A DNA stretch of 52,915 nt from an uncultured Gemmatimonadales bacterium (GCA_937919655.1 CALFPJ010000024.1:1-52915), one strand, 5' to 3'; positions 24,067 to 34,205 are shown, counted from the first letter of the stretch. The notes: a model not told the origin generated them from the letters alone. Numbers and translations: made by a program.

Positions 24067-24483
24067 ATGACCAGTGAGGGTGCTCGTTCCGGGATTCCGC
24101 ACTTCTTTCTCAACGCGCTACGCATTGTGGTTGCTCTGATGTTCATGCAGCACGGGGCGACCAAACTCCTGATGATGTTTGGAGCTGAAAGCGCGGCGGA
24201 GTTCCTCACGCAAAGGTGGTTTGCTGGCGTGCTCGAGCTCTACGGAGGAGGCCTGTTGGTCGTCGGACTCTTCACGCGTCCGGTGGCCTTCCTTCTCGCT
24301 GGCGAAATGGCGTTCGCCTACTTCATGGCCCACTTCCCTAGGGGTTGGGTACCAGTCATGAACGGCGGCGAACTCTCGGTACTGTTTTGTTGGACATTTC
24401 TGTTCCTGGCAGCGAACGGTGGCGGTTCGTTCAGTTTGGACGGACTTCTGGCGGCCCGCAGGGCGGCAAAGACCGCGGGGTAA
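24067..24483 (+). CDS. DoxX-family membrane protein
   Basis: 138 aa with four TM segments: NALRIVVALMFMQHGATKLL (with the family 'R...G..F..HG..K' motif), FAGVLELYGGGLLVVGLF, PVAFLLAGEMAFAYFMAHF and GELSVLFCWTFLFLAANGGG, then a short tail FSLDGLLAARR. DoxX/DoxD-like proteins are inner-membrane proteins linked to quinone, thiosulfate or oxidative-stress metabolism; the specific role is not known. Converges with the dienelactone hydrolase gene. Confidence 0.92.
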   Translation: MTSEGARSGIPHFFLNALRIVVALMFMQHGATKLLMMFGAESAAEFLTQRWFAGVLELYGGGLLVVGLFTRPVAFLLAGEMAFAYFMAHFPRGWVPVMNGGELSVLFCWTFLFLAANGGGSFSLDGLLAARRAAKTAG

Positions 24484-24508
24484 CGCCCGCGGCCTTGCCG
24501 CTGCTGCT

Positions 24509-25384
24509 TCAGTCTCTGAGCGTGCGATCCAAGTAGGCCTTTAGGCGCTCCCAAGCGTCGAGCGCCGGAGCGGTCCTTACGTCGGGCTCGCCATCGACAC
24601 GTAACCAAAATCCGTGGCCTACCGCGTCGTAAACGTGGATGTCGTTCGCGACCCCCGCTGAGCGGAGCGCGGCCTCGAAGGTTGCGACTTGCTCAGGCGG
24701 AAGCCCTTCGTCTAGAGCGCCGAAAGTCCCGTACACCTCATGGTCCATGTCTGCGAGCACCTCTGGATCCTGGATCATCGCCCCGTAGAACATGGCTGTC
24801 GCGTCGTGGGCATCTCCGTCCAGGCCGAAGGACAGGGCGATGCCGCCCCCGAAGCACCAGCCCATGGCACCCACCTGGCCAGAGACGTCGGTGCGCGCCT
24901 TCAGTAACGCAGTGGCCGCGTTAAGGTTCGCGATGACCGTTGGCATATCTGCGGTGGTTTCCTGCATCAGCGCGACGTTCTCGTCTCCGGTGCTTCCCGT
25001 TCTTCCGCGGTACAGATCTGCCGCCAAGGTCACGTATCCTTCGGCGGCGAAGTCGTCGGCGAGCTGTCGTACACGGTCGGAGAGGCCGTTCCACTCGTGG
25101 ATAATCACCAAAGCCGGGAAGGGGCCGGCTCCTTCCGGCACCGCGAGGTACCCCACCGTCTCGGAGTCGCCCGTGACGTAGCGCAGGTCCTGGCCCTGGA
25201 GTTCTCCGCCTTCACCCATGATGGCGGGAGGAAGTTGCCCAGCCCCGGTGGGGGCGATGGCTACCCTCGACTCGGCGGGCGCTTCGCCGGCGGATTCGGC
25301 GGCCTGGTCGGCGGGTTCCGACCCCGCGCAGGCGGCGAGGAGCATTATGGAGAGGACAATCGTGTAGGGACGCAGGGATGCCAT
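24509..25384 (-). CDS. Dienelactone-hydrolase-family lipoprotein
   Basis: 291 aa from ATG 25384, with AAGGAG about 10 nt upstream. The signal peptide ends in the lipobox LLAACAGS (Cys about 19), then an acidic/Ala linker. The alpha/beta hydrolase core follows: VIIHEWNGLSDRVRQLADD, the nucleophile as Cys in GAMGWCFGGGIAL (about 168), the acid region FGALDEGLPPEQV and the His in YDAVGHGFWL. The Cys nucleophile and the HEW motif are typical of dienelactone hydrolases. Extra-cytoplasmic lipidation is unusual for an aromatic-degradation enzyme, so the natural substrate is uncertain. Confidence 0.92.
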   Translation of the reverse strand: MASLRPYTIVLSIMLLAACAGSEPADQAAESAGEAPAESRVAIAPTGAGQLPPAIMGEGGELQGQDLRYVTGDSETVGYLAVPEGAGPFPALVIIHEWNGLSDRVRQLADDFAAEGYVTLAADLYRGRTGSTGDENVALMQETTADMPTVIANLNAATALLKARTDVSGQVGAMGWCFGGGIALSFGLDGDAHDATAMFYGAMIQDPEVLADMDHEVYGTFGALDEGLPPEQVATFEAALRSAGVANDIHVYDAVGHGFWLRVDGEPDVRTAPALDAWERLKAYLDRTLRD

Positions 25385-25564
25385 GCCGGAGGGTCTCCTT
25401 AGGAGCCTTAAATGAAGGCTGTTATATGCAACTTTCTTCAAGGACAGGAGACGATTCTGGCCTCGGACGCAAGCCGGCGATAGTGTAGGTCTCCCAAACC
25501 CTGGTGTGGGGACGAGCTTTCGAGGGTCGTTACGCCGCAACGTTCTTATATGAGGAGACCCTCC

Positions 25565-26524
25565 ATGTCCCAGAGCCGATCCCCGGGCCGCGGCCGTATC
25601 TACGACGATTTTGCAGCGACGACGGGTGATACACCCCTCGTGCGGATACCGCGGCTCAAGGAGAAATACGGGGTAGGCGCCGACATTCTGCTGAAATGTG
25701 AGTTTTTCAACCCTCTTAGTTCGGTGAAAGACCGTATCGGTGTCGCCATGATCCAGGCGATGGAAGAGCAGGGGATCCTGAAGAAGGGAAGCACCATTGT
25801 CGAGCCTACATCTGGCAACACGGGGATCGCCTTGGCCTTCGTGGCCGCCTCCAAGGGGTATCGGTGTATTTTGACCATGCCGGAGTCGATGTCAGCGGAG
25901 CGGGTGCACATGATGCGGCATCTTGGGGCCGAGATCGTTCTGACTCCCAAAGAAGATGGAATCGGCGGGGCTTTTGCTGCCGCGGACCGTTTGACGGAAG
26001 AGATCGACGGTGCGGTTCAGGCCGGACAGTTCGTGAATCCGGCGAATCCAGAAATCCACCGCCGCACGACGGCCCTCGAGATCTGGAACGACACGGACGG
26101 CAAGGTTGACGTCTTCGTGTCCGGTGTCGGAACCGGAGGAACGGTCACGGGAGTGTCTGAGGTGCTCAAGCAGAAGAACCCGAACATTTACTGCGTCGCG
26201 CTCGAACCCGCGACGAGCCCCGTTCTCTCGGGGGGTGCACCGGGACCCGGCAACATGATCCAAGGAATCGGTGCCGGCTTCATTCCAGAGATTCTGAACA
26301 CCGATATCATCGACGAGGTGATGACGATCCTCAACGACGATGCGTTCGCCGTGGCAAGGGAAGTCGCGCGCGTTGAGGGCCTCCCCTGTGGCATCAGTTC
26401 GGGTGCCGCGATTTGGGCTGCGCTACAGATCGCCAAGCGGGACGGAATGAACGACAAAACCATCGTCGCGATCCTCCCTTCGTTTGCCGAGCGTTACGTG
26501 TCGACCGACCTGTTTCCGAAGTAA
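25565..26524 (+). CDS. cysK: Cysteine synthase A
   Basis: 319 aa PLP enzyme making cysteine from O-acetylserine and sulfide. The PLP lysine is in NPLSSVKDRIGVAM (about K49), the substrate loop is EPTSGNTGIALAF, and the phosphate-binding loop is VSGVGTGGTVTGVSEVL (about 175-191). The C-terminal PCGISSGAAIWAA contributes the PLP-ring Ser. The ATG at 25565 has GAGGAG 7 nt upstream; a longer frame from 25550 begins within that SD. The 180-bp divergent region before it shows no riboswitch that I recognise. Confidence 0.96.
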   Translation: MSQSRSPGRGRIYDDFAATTGDTPLVRIPRLKEKYGVGADILLKCEFFNPLSSVKDRIGVAMIQAMEEQGILKKGSTIVEPTSGNTGIALAFVAASKGYRCILTMPESMSAERVHMMRHLGAEIVLTPKEDGIGGAFAAADRLTEEIDGAVQAGQFVNPANPEIHRRTTALEIWNDTDGKVDVFVSGVGTGGTVTGVSEVLKQKNPNIYCVALEPATSPVLSGGAPGPGNMIQGIGAGFIPEILNTDIIDEVMTILNDDAFAVAREVARVEGLPCGISSGAAIWAALQIAKRDGMNDKTIVAILPSFAERYVSTDLFPK

Positions 26525-26530
26525 CTCCAC

Positions 26531-26944
26531 CTAGGTGGCCCCGCCTCGGACAACCGAAAGCGGGGTCACCTCGGCGACCCGATTGAAGGAGAGGTCCGTG
26601 GTGAGCAGCGTCAGTTCGTGGCGGAGGCATAGCTGCGCGAGGAGCGCGTCGATGGTGCCGAGGCGGATTCCCTCCACCCCCAGACGACTACGAAGGGCCG
26701 CAGCCTCGATGTAGTCGCGTGCGTCTGGCACGACGTGAGGCAGCGCCTGGAATCGGACGCGAATCGCGTCGCGTGCCTCTGGCTCAGAGAAGCCTTGGAG
26801 TAGCTCTTGAAGTATGAGGCCGGTCGTGTAGACCTGCTCGCCGTCCCTCAGAGCCTGCGCTAGGCGACGGATTTTTGGAAGCGTTGAGGGCGCATTCTTC
26901 CGGAAGGCCAGAGACCAGACGCTTGTGTCGACCAGAAGCCTCAA
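26531..26944 (-). CDS. vapC: VapC-type PIN-domain toxin
   Basis: 137 aa. Starts MRLLVDTSVWSLAFRK with catalytic D6. Other acidic residues are E46 in LILQELLQGF, D99 in RLGTIDALLAQLC and D117 in LLTTDLSFNRVAE. Predicted Mg2+-dependent RNase neutralised by the adjacent VapB. Its ATG overlaps the antitoxin stop by four bases (26941-26944). Converges with cysK, whose stop is only 6 bp away, so the pair has no terminator of its own there. Confidence 0.93.
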   Translation of the reverse strand: MRLLVDTSVWSLAFRKNAPSTLPKIRRLAQALRDGEQVYTTGLILQELLQGFSEPEARDAIRVRFQALPHVVPDARDYIEAAALRSRLGVEGIRLGTIDALLAQLCLRHELTLLTTDLSFNRVAEVTPLSVVRGGAT

Positions 26945-27138
26945 AGCCGCGAGCGCTTCGTCTTGTAGTCGTACGGATCCCAGTCGAGCGCGTCAAAGAG
27001 ATCCAGTAATTCGACCTGCCGTCGCCGGGCGATGAACTCCTCGAGGGCCTTTGTTACCGCAGCCTTTTTGGTCTTCTCACCGCTGATCTCAAAGGCCTGG
27101 TCAAGCAGCGCTGGGTCGATTGCGAGGTTCGTCGCCAT
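26941..27138 (-). CDS. vapB: VapB-type antitoxin
   Basis: 65 aa from ATG 27138. It has the MATNLAIDPALLDQAFEI ribbon-helix-helix-like N-terminus, EKTKKAAVTKALEEFIARRR forming the DNA-binding dimer, and a C-terminal toxin-binding tail DLFDALDWDPYDYKTKRSR. It represses its own promoter in this family. A palindrome at 27151-27170, 12 bp before the ATG, is a good candidate operator. The ten codons upstream in the same frame overlap that palindrome and are rejected as coding. Confidence 0.93.
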   Translation of the reverse strand: MATNLAIDPALLDQAFEISGEKTKKAAVTKALEEFIARRRQVELLDLFDALDWDPYDYKTKRSRL

Positions 27139-27150
27139 GTGGTCTCCGTG

Positions 27151-27170
27151 ATGTGTGAATCTCGACACAT
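27151..27170. promoter_or_regulatory. Candidate VapB operator
   Basis: Perfect inverted repeat ATGTGT-N8-ACACAT immediately upstream of the vapB start. Position and symmetry fit autoregulation by the VapBC complex. A third CACAT-like half-site (CACATT) follows at about 27178. Confidence 0.6.
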
Positions 27171-27237
27171 CTATCTACACATTGGAGACTCGAACGTCAA
27201 CTCTCTATATGTACCAGCGGTTCCTGCTGGCGTCGGC

Positions 27238-29660
27238 TTAGCCCCCATCCCCGTGCAGGGCGAGCACCGGGTCCAGATGGGCGGTGCGCCGGGCAGGAAT
27301 GTAAGCGGCGGTAAGCGCGACCACGGACAGCACGAGAGCGACACTAAAGTAGGTGAGCGGGTCGGTACCACTGACCCCGTATAGCTGGCTGGCCATCACT
27401 CTGCTGAGGAGTGCCGACAAAACCAACCCAAGCCCCACCCCTGCAAACGTGAGGCGCGCTCCATCGGCCAAAACCAGACGGAGGACATCCCGCGGTTCAG
27501 CGCCCATGGCGATGCGGACGCCCAATTCACTGGTCCTCTGCGGCACCCCATACGAGATCACGCCGTACACCCCAATGGCCGCCAGCACGAGAGCAACTCC
27601 CGCAAAAAGGAGGAGTAGCACCGTACTGAATTGCTGGCGTGCGACAGACGCAGACAGGATTCGGTCCATCGTCGACATCTGAGAAACCGCTACCGTGGGA
27701 TCCACAGTTTGGACCGTGCGACGCACTGCCGCAATGAGTGCATCTGGAGGCCCCGCGGTCCGCACCGCGTAGCTCATCCTGCGGAAGGGAGCCTGGGCGA
27801 CCGGAAGGTAAAGCGACGGCTCTGACGGCTGGGCCAAGCCGAAGTACTTCACGTCACGCACGATGCCGACGATCTCAAAATGATCGGTGAGGAAGCCACC
27901 GAGCGCGACATGCGGCGGCAAGCCTTCGATCACTTTTCCGATCGGATCCTCGCCTGGAAAATACCGTGCGGCGAGCGACTCGTTGACCACGGCAACACCG
28001 GTCGAACCGCGGTCGTCCAGGGCGTCGAACTCACGCCCCTCTACGAGCTCGATTCCCATGGTCGCGAAGTAAGCTGGAGATACCTGCCGGTAGTGCGCGT
28101 GGGGCTCCTCTCCCTGCTCGGGAACGGGACGCTCTCGAACCAGGAAGTTGCCGAGAAATGGGATGTCGCGATCAAACGGGAGCGTCGCCGTCGCCGCGAC
28201 CGCGTTCACGCCAGGCAGGGCCGTCAGCCCTCCGACCATGTCCCGGTGAAAGTCAGCCACGCGGCCGAGATCACGGTAGGCTCCGCTGGGCAGGTCTACG
28301 CGCAACGTAAGAACGTTGTCCGCTGAGAACCCTGGGTCCGTATCGAGGAGTTGGATGAAGCTACGCGACAGGAGTCCCGCACCCACGACAATCATCACAG
28401 CCAGTGCCACCTGAGCGACGACAAGCGCGCTCCGCACCCGCTCGCGGCCTCGGCCACTCGTGGCGCCCCTCGCACCATCCTGGAGCTGCGATCGGACGTC
28501 CGTGTGTCCGAGCCGAAGTACCGGAGCCAGGCCGAACAGGAGGCCGGTGATACTGGTGGCGACGAAAGTGACCAGAAGAACTCCGCCGTCCATCCGAACT
28601 TCGTCCAGACGCGGCAGGTTTTCAGGCCCAAAGGAGACAAGAAGGTCCATACCGACCGCGGCCAAGAACGTACCAAACAGCGCTCCAAGCCCCGCCAATA
28701 ACAAGCTTTCGGTCAAAAGTTGACGCGCAAGGCGCGCCCGACCGGCACCGAGGGCCGTCCTCAGGGCGATTTCCTGGCCGCGATCTGCCATGCGGGACAG
28801 AAGCAGGTTGATCACATTGACGCAGGCGACCAGCAGCAGCCCCGAGGCCCCCAAGAGGACGAGGAGCGTCGAGCGAGCATCGCCAACGACGGCGTCGTGG
28901 AGGGGAAGCACCGTCGTCGCATATCCCGGTTCACCTGGGGAAACTCTTCCTCAAGCTGCCGGGCTACAGCCCCCACGTCCTCGCGCGCTGCGTTCAGGTC
29001 GCCGTCAGGGGCCAACCGCGCCACCACATCCATCCAGCGAGCGTACCGCCCGGGGTAGGACATGAGGTAACGATTGAGCCAAAAACTGGAGTTCCCGGGG
29101 AAGTCGAATCCCTGCGGCATGACGCCTACTACGGTGTATTGGTTCTCCTCAACCGAGAGTGAGGTCCCCAGTACGCCAGGATCGCCGCCAAACCGACTTG
29201 TCCAGAAGTCATGCCCCAGAACCATGACCTTCGCCGCGTCGGGGTCGCCGTCCGCTGCAGTGAGGGCCCGTCCTAGGACCGCCGTGCTACCCAACACGTC
29301 GAACAGATTCCCAGCCGCCCAGGTGCCAACGACCTTTACCGCCGCTCCATCGAGCCCGATGAGCGCGAGTTCCGCCTCCGAATAACCCGCCATGCCACTT
29401 AGGCTTCGGTTGCGGGCCTGAATGTCCTCGATATCAGGGGGGGACATGAAGCCGCGCTCCACGCCCCGCTCCGTATTGGTGGACCAGATGCGTACCAGAT
29501 CCTGCGGGGCCAGGTACGGCAGCTCCTGAAGCAAGACCGCATCCACGACGCTGTAAATGGCAGTGACCGAGCCAATTCCCAGCGCAATCGTCAGAACCGC
29601 GACTGCCGTGAAAGTCGGGTTCTTTGAGAGGCTCCGGACCGCATAGCGGACGTCTTTCAC
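27238..29660 (-). pseudogene. FtsX/MacB-type ABC permease of the duplicated orphan (ADOP) kind, one frameshift
   Basis: The 5' frame (ATG 29660) begins MKDVRYAVRSLSKNPTFTAV, TM1 and a MacB periplasmic core domain, and runs to EEEFPQVNRDM. The next residues are out of frame, and the protein resumes as TTVLPLHDAVVGDARSTLLV, followed by a first FtsX domain (LLVACVNVINLLLSRMADRG), a second MacB core and a second FtsX domain ending TAAYIPARRTAHLDPVLAL. One G is missing at about 28919-28923 (reading MATTVLPLH when restored). The repaired protein is about 807 aa, the normal ADOP size. These permeases lack an encoded ATPase nearby, as here. Export of a lipid, peptide or antibiotic is possible. Confidence 0.85.
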
Positions 29661-29865
29661 AGGGATACTCCTGCGGTGCCTACCCTTGGATGCTCACGGC
29701 GTACGGTGTGGGGTGCGGGGGGGTTCGCGCAACGAGTAGGTGATCTACGCCGGGCCCGCTGGCGGCGCACTCCACGGTGTCGCCCTAAGTGCCGAGCTTG
29801 CAACGAGATTACTCGGGGCGGCATGTTCCCGGGCCGCTCGCGTCCCTCTCATGTGGAGTCCCGAC

Positions 29866-31512
29866 ATGTTCGGAGCTCGTTTGTTCGCGCTTGCCTTTCT
29901 CTTTGTACCGACCGCTGACACAGCCTCTTCACCGGATCCGTATCCGCGCCGGATCGGGATCGACGTCGAGCACTATCGCTTTGAGTTGATGCTCAGCGAC
30001 GACACGGATGAGATCGTCGGCAATGCGACGGTCCTTGTTCGATTCACCAGTAGTGGTGTGGTCGAGCTGCCATTGGACCTGACGAGTCGGGGCATGGCGG
30101 GTCGAGGGATGGAGGTGCGACGCGTCTCCGCGCGCGGGGACGATCTCGCCTACACGCATGAGGGGGATCTACTCACCGTGCGGCTGCCCGAAACAGGGCG
30201 AGCCGGGGCCCGGTTGGCTGTCACCATCGACTATCGAGGCATTCCCGCCGCCGGACTCCAGATCGGGGCCAATAAGCATGGCGACCGCACGTTCTTTAGC
30301 GACAACTGGCCGAATCGTGTGCACAACTGGTTGCCTACGATCGATCACGTGGCAGAGAAAGCCACCAGCGAGTTCGTGGTCACGGCGCCGTCAGATTACC
30401 AGGTGGTATCCAACGGTCTGGTCGTCGAGGAAGTCGATCACCCAGACGGGACGAGACTGACGCATTGGAAGCAGTCGGTGCCCACGTCACCCTGGCTCTA
30501 CGTGCTCGGTGTTGCCCGTTTTGCGGTGCAGAACGTCGGCGACTTCCAAGGCAAGCCGATCCAGACCTGGGTCTATTGGCAGGATCGCGACGCGGGGTTC
30601 TACGACTTTGCGTCGCCCACCAAACAGGTCCTCGAATTCTATGATGAGTACGTGGGCCCGTTCGCGTACGAGAAGCTGGCGAATATCACGTCCCCGGCGA
30701 CGGGTGGGGGGATGGAAGCCGCCAGCGCCATTATGTACAGCGAGAGTATGATCACGGGCACACGGACGGATCGTGTGCGGAACGTGGTCATCCATGAGAT
30801 CGCCCACCAATGGTTCGGGAATGCGGTCAGCGAGTCCGACTGGGACGACGTATGGCTCAGTGAGGGCTTCGCGACCTATTTCACGCTCCTGTTCCGAGAG
30901 CACGCGTACGGCCGGGACGATTTCGTGACAGGTCTAGAGGAGGCCGCGGCCGCGATCTGGCCGCTCTACGAGGCGAGCCCCGACTACCGCATCATCCATG
31001 ATGACCTTGATGACATGGCGGATGTGACCACTCGCATCATCTATCAAAAAGGGGCTTGGGTGCTCCACATGCTCCGCAAGCGGATGGGTGATGCAGCGTT
31101 CTGGAGTGGTATTCGCGCCTATTATGCGGCGCATATGAACGGCACCGCATCCACGGACGACTTCATGCGCGCCATGGAAGAAGCGTCGGGCATGGATCAT
31201 CAGTCGTTCTTCGATCAGTGGCTTCGCCGGGGCGGCAACCCTGAGTTCCAGGGTTGGTGGAGCTACGATGCCTCAGCGCAGGCAGTGCGCATCGAACTGA
31301 ATCAGGTGCAGGCGGGTGCCCCGTTCGTGATGCCGCTAGAGGTTGGCGTGTATGTGGACGGAGATCTGACGCCGAGCCTGATCGAGACGGTGGAGGTCAC
31401 CGCAGGATTCCATCGATTCGTGATCTCCGTCCCGGGTGAGCCCGACGATGTCCGCTTGGATCCCAACACGTGGTCGCTCTTTCTGGCTGATTTCGACAGG
31501 AGGGGACGGTGA
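29866..31512 (+). CDS. Secreted M1-family metallopeptidase
   Basis: 548 aa from ATG 29866 (GGAG eight bases upstream; ATG 29851 is less well placed), giving the signal peptide MFGARLFALAFLFVPTADT. It has an N-terminal beta saddle, the exopeptidase motif GGGMEAASAIMYSE (GAMEN variant, about 280), zinc site VVIHEIAHQWFGN with the third ligand Glu in WLSEGFATYFTLL, and the catalytic Tyr region TRIIYQKGAWVLHMLRKRM. Predicted periplasmic aminopeptidase trimming peptides. The stop overlaps the next gene by four bases (GTGA), so it starts an operon with two amidohydrolases. Confidence 0.94.
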   Translation: MFGARLFALAFLFVPTADTASSPDPYPRRIGIDVEHYRFELMLSDDTDEIVGNATVLVRFTSSGVVELPLDLTSRGMAGRGMEVRRVSARGDDLAYTHEGDLLTVRLPETGRAGARLAVTIDYRGIPAAGLQIGANKHGDRTFFSDNWPNRVHNWLPTIDHVAEKATSEFVVTAPSDYQVVSNGLVVEEVDHPDGTRLTHWKQSVPTSPWLYVLGVARFAVQNVGDFQGKPIQTWVYWQDRDAGFYDFASPTKQVLEFYDEYVGPFAYEKLANITSPATGGGMEAASAIMYSESMITGTRTDRVRNVVIHEIAHQWFGNAVSESDWDDVWLSEGFATYFTLLFREHAYGRDDFVTGLEEAAAAIWPLYEASPDYRIIHDDLDDMADVTTRIIYQKGAWVLHMLRKRMGDAAFWSGIRAYYAAHMNGTASTDDFMRAMEEASGMDHQSFFDQWLRRGGNPEFQGWWSYDASAQAVRIELNQVQAGAPFVMPLEVGVYVDGDLTPSLIETVEVTAGFHRFVISVPGEPDDVRLDPNTWSLFLADFDRRGR

Positions 31513-32777
31513 TCCGGCGCGGAGTGGCTGTTTCAGCCCGCGTGCTGGTGCCCGCGCTAATCGCGCTCGGGGTGGTCGCGTGTGTGGCTCCGGAGGCTGA
31601 GGGACCGGTAGGCACCGTCATTACCGGTGCTCGCGCCTACGATGGTTTCGGCCAGCCGCTGACGCCGGCTGTGGTCCATGTGGTTGGGGATCGTATCGTC
31701 GCTGTGGGCGCCGACGTAGACGCACCCGAGGGGGCCATACGGATCGATCTGGGCGACGTCACGCTTTTGCCCGGACTCATCGACGCCCACGTGCATATCA
31801 CGAACTCGTTTTCCGGAGAGCCTGACCGGGATGCGGCGACGGGGATCGTCGGAGCGAGCACGGCAGAGACCCTGTTAATGAGCGGCTTCACGACGGTGCG
31901 CTCCTTGGGCAGTCGCAACTTCGAAGACGTCGCCCTGAGGGATGCGATCGCCGCTGGCACCGTGCCGGGGCCTCGCTTGGTGGTGTCGAGCCAGGGACTT
32001 ACCGACGGCCTGGCCGCGGCTGCGGACGGGGACCGGGTTGGGGAGGGTGAAGCACCGGCCACGGAGGAGGAGATCCGGGCCTTTGTGCGGCGCCGAGTTG
32101 AGGGTCGAGTGGACTGGCTCAAGATCTTTGCAAGCCGGAGCAGTCGAGCGGGTGGCACACCCACCTATTCGCTTCAGCAGCTCGAGTGGGCCATCGACGA
32201 AGCGAACAAGGCCGACATCCCAACCTCCGTGCACGCACATGCTGCCGAGGCTGCGCGCCGTGCGATCGAGGCGGGGGCGCGCACTGTCGAACACGGAGCG
32301 TTGGTCGACGACTCGGTCTTGGACCTGATGGTCGAGCGCGGCACCTACTTCATGCCGAACCTCTATTTGTCTGAGTACTACCTGGAGAACGGAGATCGGT
32401 TTGGGTACACCGAAGAACAACTCGGATGGACCGCCCGACTTCTGCCCCCGCGCACCGAGGTGTTCACGCGGGCTGCACAGAAAGGGGTAGCGATCGTCTT
32501 TAGTACTGACGCGAACTCCGGATGGGTGTGGTCAGGCGACACCGCAATAGAATTCGACAGACGGGTTGCTGCGGGTCAGTCGACCCGAGACGCGATCGCT
32601 AGTGCGACCAGTCGGGCCGCAAAAGCGTTGCTGCTTGCTGACCTGGGGAATCTCTATGGCGGATATGTAGCCGACATCATCGCAGTCGAGGGCGATCCTC
32701 TCCAGGATATCAATGCGCTGAGAAAAGCCGTATTCGTGATGAAGAACGGAACCATTTATCGGAGGCCTGAAGGATGA
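31509..32777 (+). CDS. Lipoprotein amidohydrolase (imidazolonepropionase-like)
   Basis: 422 aa from GTG 31509, overlapping the previous stop. The lipobox is ALGVVAC (Cys25). Amidohydrolase features are LPGLIDAHVHITNSF (about 87-101), the carbamylation-type Lys in VDWLKIFASR (about 200), HAHAAEAARRAIEAG (about 238), TVEHGALVDD (about 260) and the catalytic Asp in IVFSTDANSGW (about 335). The ending LYGGYVADIIAVEGDPL is typical. Relatives act as Xaa-Pro dipeptidases or prolidase-like lactamases. Substrate unknown, but genomic company (M1 peptidase upstream, acyl-amino-acid deacylase-like downstream) points to peptide breakdown outside the cytoplasm. Confidence 0.92.
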   Translation: MIRRGVAVSARVLVPALIALGVVACVAPEAEGPVGTVITGARAYDGFGQPLTPAVVHVVGDRIVAVGADVDAPEGAIRIDLGDVTLLPGLIDAHVHITNSFSGEPDRDAATGIVGASTAETLLMSGFTTVRSLGSRNFEDVALRDAIAAGTVPGPRLVVSSQGLTDGLAAAADGDRVGEGEAPATEEEIRAFVRRRVEGRVDWLKIFASRSSRAGGTPTYSLQQLEWAIDEANKADIPTSVHAHAAEAARRAIEAGARTVEHGALVDDSVLDLMVERGTYFMPNLYLSEYYLENGDRFGYTEEQLGWTARLLPPRTEVFTRAAQKGVAIVFSTDANSGWVWSGDTAIEFDRRVAAGQSTRDAIASATSRAAKALLLADLGNLYGGYVADIIAVEGDPLQDINALRKAVFVMKNGTIYRRPEG

Positions 32778-34192
32778 AGTTACAGACCCTGGTGGGAATG
32801 ATGTTCGCGGGTGTGATGCTCGTCGCGTGTGGCGGAGACGCTGCTGATGATTTCGATCTGGTGGTCGCAAACGGTCGGGTGATCGACCCGGAGTCGGGCC
32901 TAGACGGCGTGCGCTCGATCGGCATCCGCGACGGACGCATTGCCGCGATCGTCGAGGGGGAGCTGACGGGTGAACGGACGATCGACGCGACCGGTCATGT
33001 TGTCTCCCCTGGCTTCATCGACCTGCACGAACACGGGCAGAGCGAGGAGGCCTACTCGTACATGGTCCGGGACGGGGTCACTACGGCTCTGGAGTTGGAG
33101 GTTGGTACGCCCGACATCCAGGGCTTCTATGCGGAGCGTGAGGGTGGCCAGATCGTCAATTACGGCGCGAGCATTGGACATATCGGCGTGCGCATGGAGC
33201 TTCTTGGAGATCCCGGAGAGGGGATTCTGCCCGCTGGCATCGGCGGCTCAGGGAGCATCAATGCGGAACAGCTCGACGAAATGGAGCGCCGGATTCGTGA
33301 GGGTCTGGATCAGGGCGCGGTGGCGGTTGGCTTCGGAAGCGCCTACACCCCCGGAGCTGACATGTCAGAGATCGAGCGCATGTTCGGCGTGGCAGCGGAG
33401 TACGGCACCAGCGCACACATCCACATGCGCGGGGGAATCTCCGGCTTTGACTCTACCGTTGCGGCAGCAAGACGGGCTGGGGTGTCGCTCCACTTTGTAC
33501 ATATCAATTCGAGCGCCGGCGAGGATATCGACGCCTTCCTAGCAGGCGTGCAAGCTGCGGTCGATGCCGGTCAGGACGTCACGACAGAGACGTATCCTTA
33601 CGGCGCTGGCATGACCGAGATCCAGTCCGCGCTCTTCGACGACTGGGAGAGTTGGCCCGACGAGAAGTTCGGACTCCACCAACTCGTCTCCACCGGAGAA
33701 CGGTCCACTCGCGAGACGTTCGCTCAGGCCCGGGAAGAGGGAGGGGCAGTCATCATTCATGGCCGCACCGAAGAGATGACCCGCAAGGCGGTTGCGAGCC
33801 TTCTCACGATGATCGCGAGCGATGGCTTTATCGTGGACGGCCGTGGCCATCCACGTACCTCGGGCTCCTACGCGAAGGTGCTGGGGCTTTATGTCCGGGA
33901 AGAGGGCGTTTTGTCGCTGCCCGAGGCGATCCGCAAGATGACCATCCAGCCAGCCCGTCGGCTCGAGGCCACGGTGCCGTCTATGACCAATAAGGGACGT
34001 CTGCAGGTCGGGGCCGACGCAGACATTACGATTTTCGATCCCGCGGCCGTGATCGATCACGCGACGTACATGGATGCGACGATCCCGTCAGGCGGCATCC
34101 CGTGGGTGATCATCGCTGGCGAGGTTGTGGTCGAGGCGGGGGCAGTGACCGCTGCGCGTCCCGGTAGGGCGGTGCGGGCGCCCGTCCGATGA
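32774..34192 (+). CDS. Lipoprotein N-acyl-D-amino-acid deacylase-like amidohydrolase
   Basis: 472 aa, ATGA overlap with the previous gene. The lipobox is GVMLVACGGD (Cys19). D-aminoacylase-type features are VVANGRVIDPESGLDGV, the metal motif SPGFIDLHEHGQSEE (HEH in place of the commoner HTH), VAVGFGSAYTPGADMSE, HIHMRGG and FVHINSSAG, and the C-terminal VGADADITIFDPAAVIDHATY, diagnostic of the N-acyl-D-amino-acid deacylase/dihydroorotase-like group. It would release free amino acids from acylated or D-residue-containing compounds in the periplasm. Third gene of the M1-led operon. Exact substrate not known. Confidence 0.9.
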   Translation: MKLQTLVGMMFAGVMLVACGGDAADDFDLVVANGRVIDPESGLDGVRSIGIRDGRIAAIVEGELTGERTIDATGHVVSPGFIDLHEHGQSEEAYSYMVRDGVTTALELEVGTPDIQGFYAEREGGQIVNYGASIGHIGVRMELLGDPGEGILPAGIGGSGSINAEQLDEMERRIREGLDQGAVAVGFGSAYTPGADMSEIERMFGVAAEYGTSAHIHMRGGISGFDSTVAAARRAGVSLHFVHINSSAGEDIDAFLAGVQAAVDAGQDVTTETYPYGAGMTEIQSALFDDWESWPDEKFGLHQLVSTGERSTRETFAQAREEGGAVIIHGRTEEMTRKAVASLLTMIASDGFIVDGRGHPRTSGSYAKVLGLYVREEGVLSLPEAIRKMTIQPARRLEATVPSMTNKGRLQVGADADITIFDPAAVIDHATYMDATIPSGGIPWVIIAGEVVVEAGAVTAARPGRAVRAPVR

Positions 34193-34205
34193 CCGCGGCG
34201 GCGCC

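Noticed and set aside
25385..25564. Sulfur-related riboswitch upstream of cysK
   Set aside because: I could not assemble the conserved helices of a SAM riboswitch in this gap.
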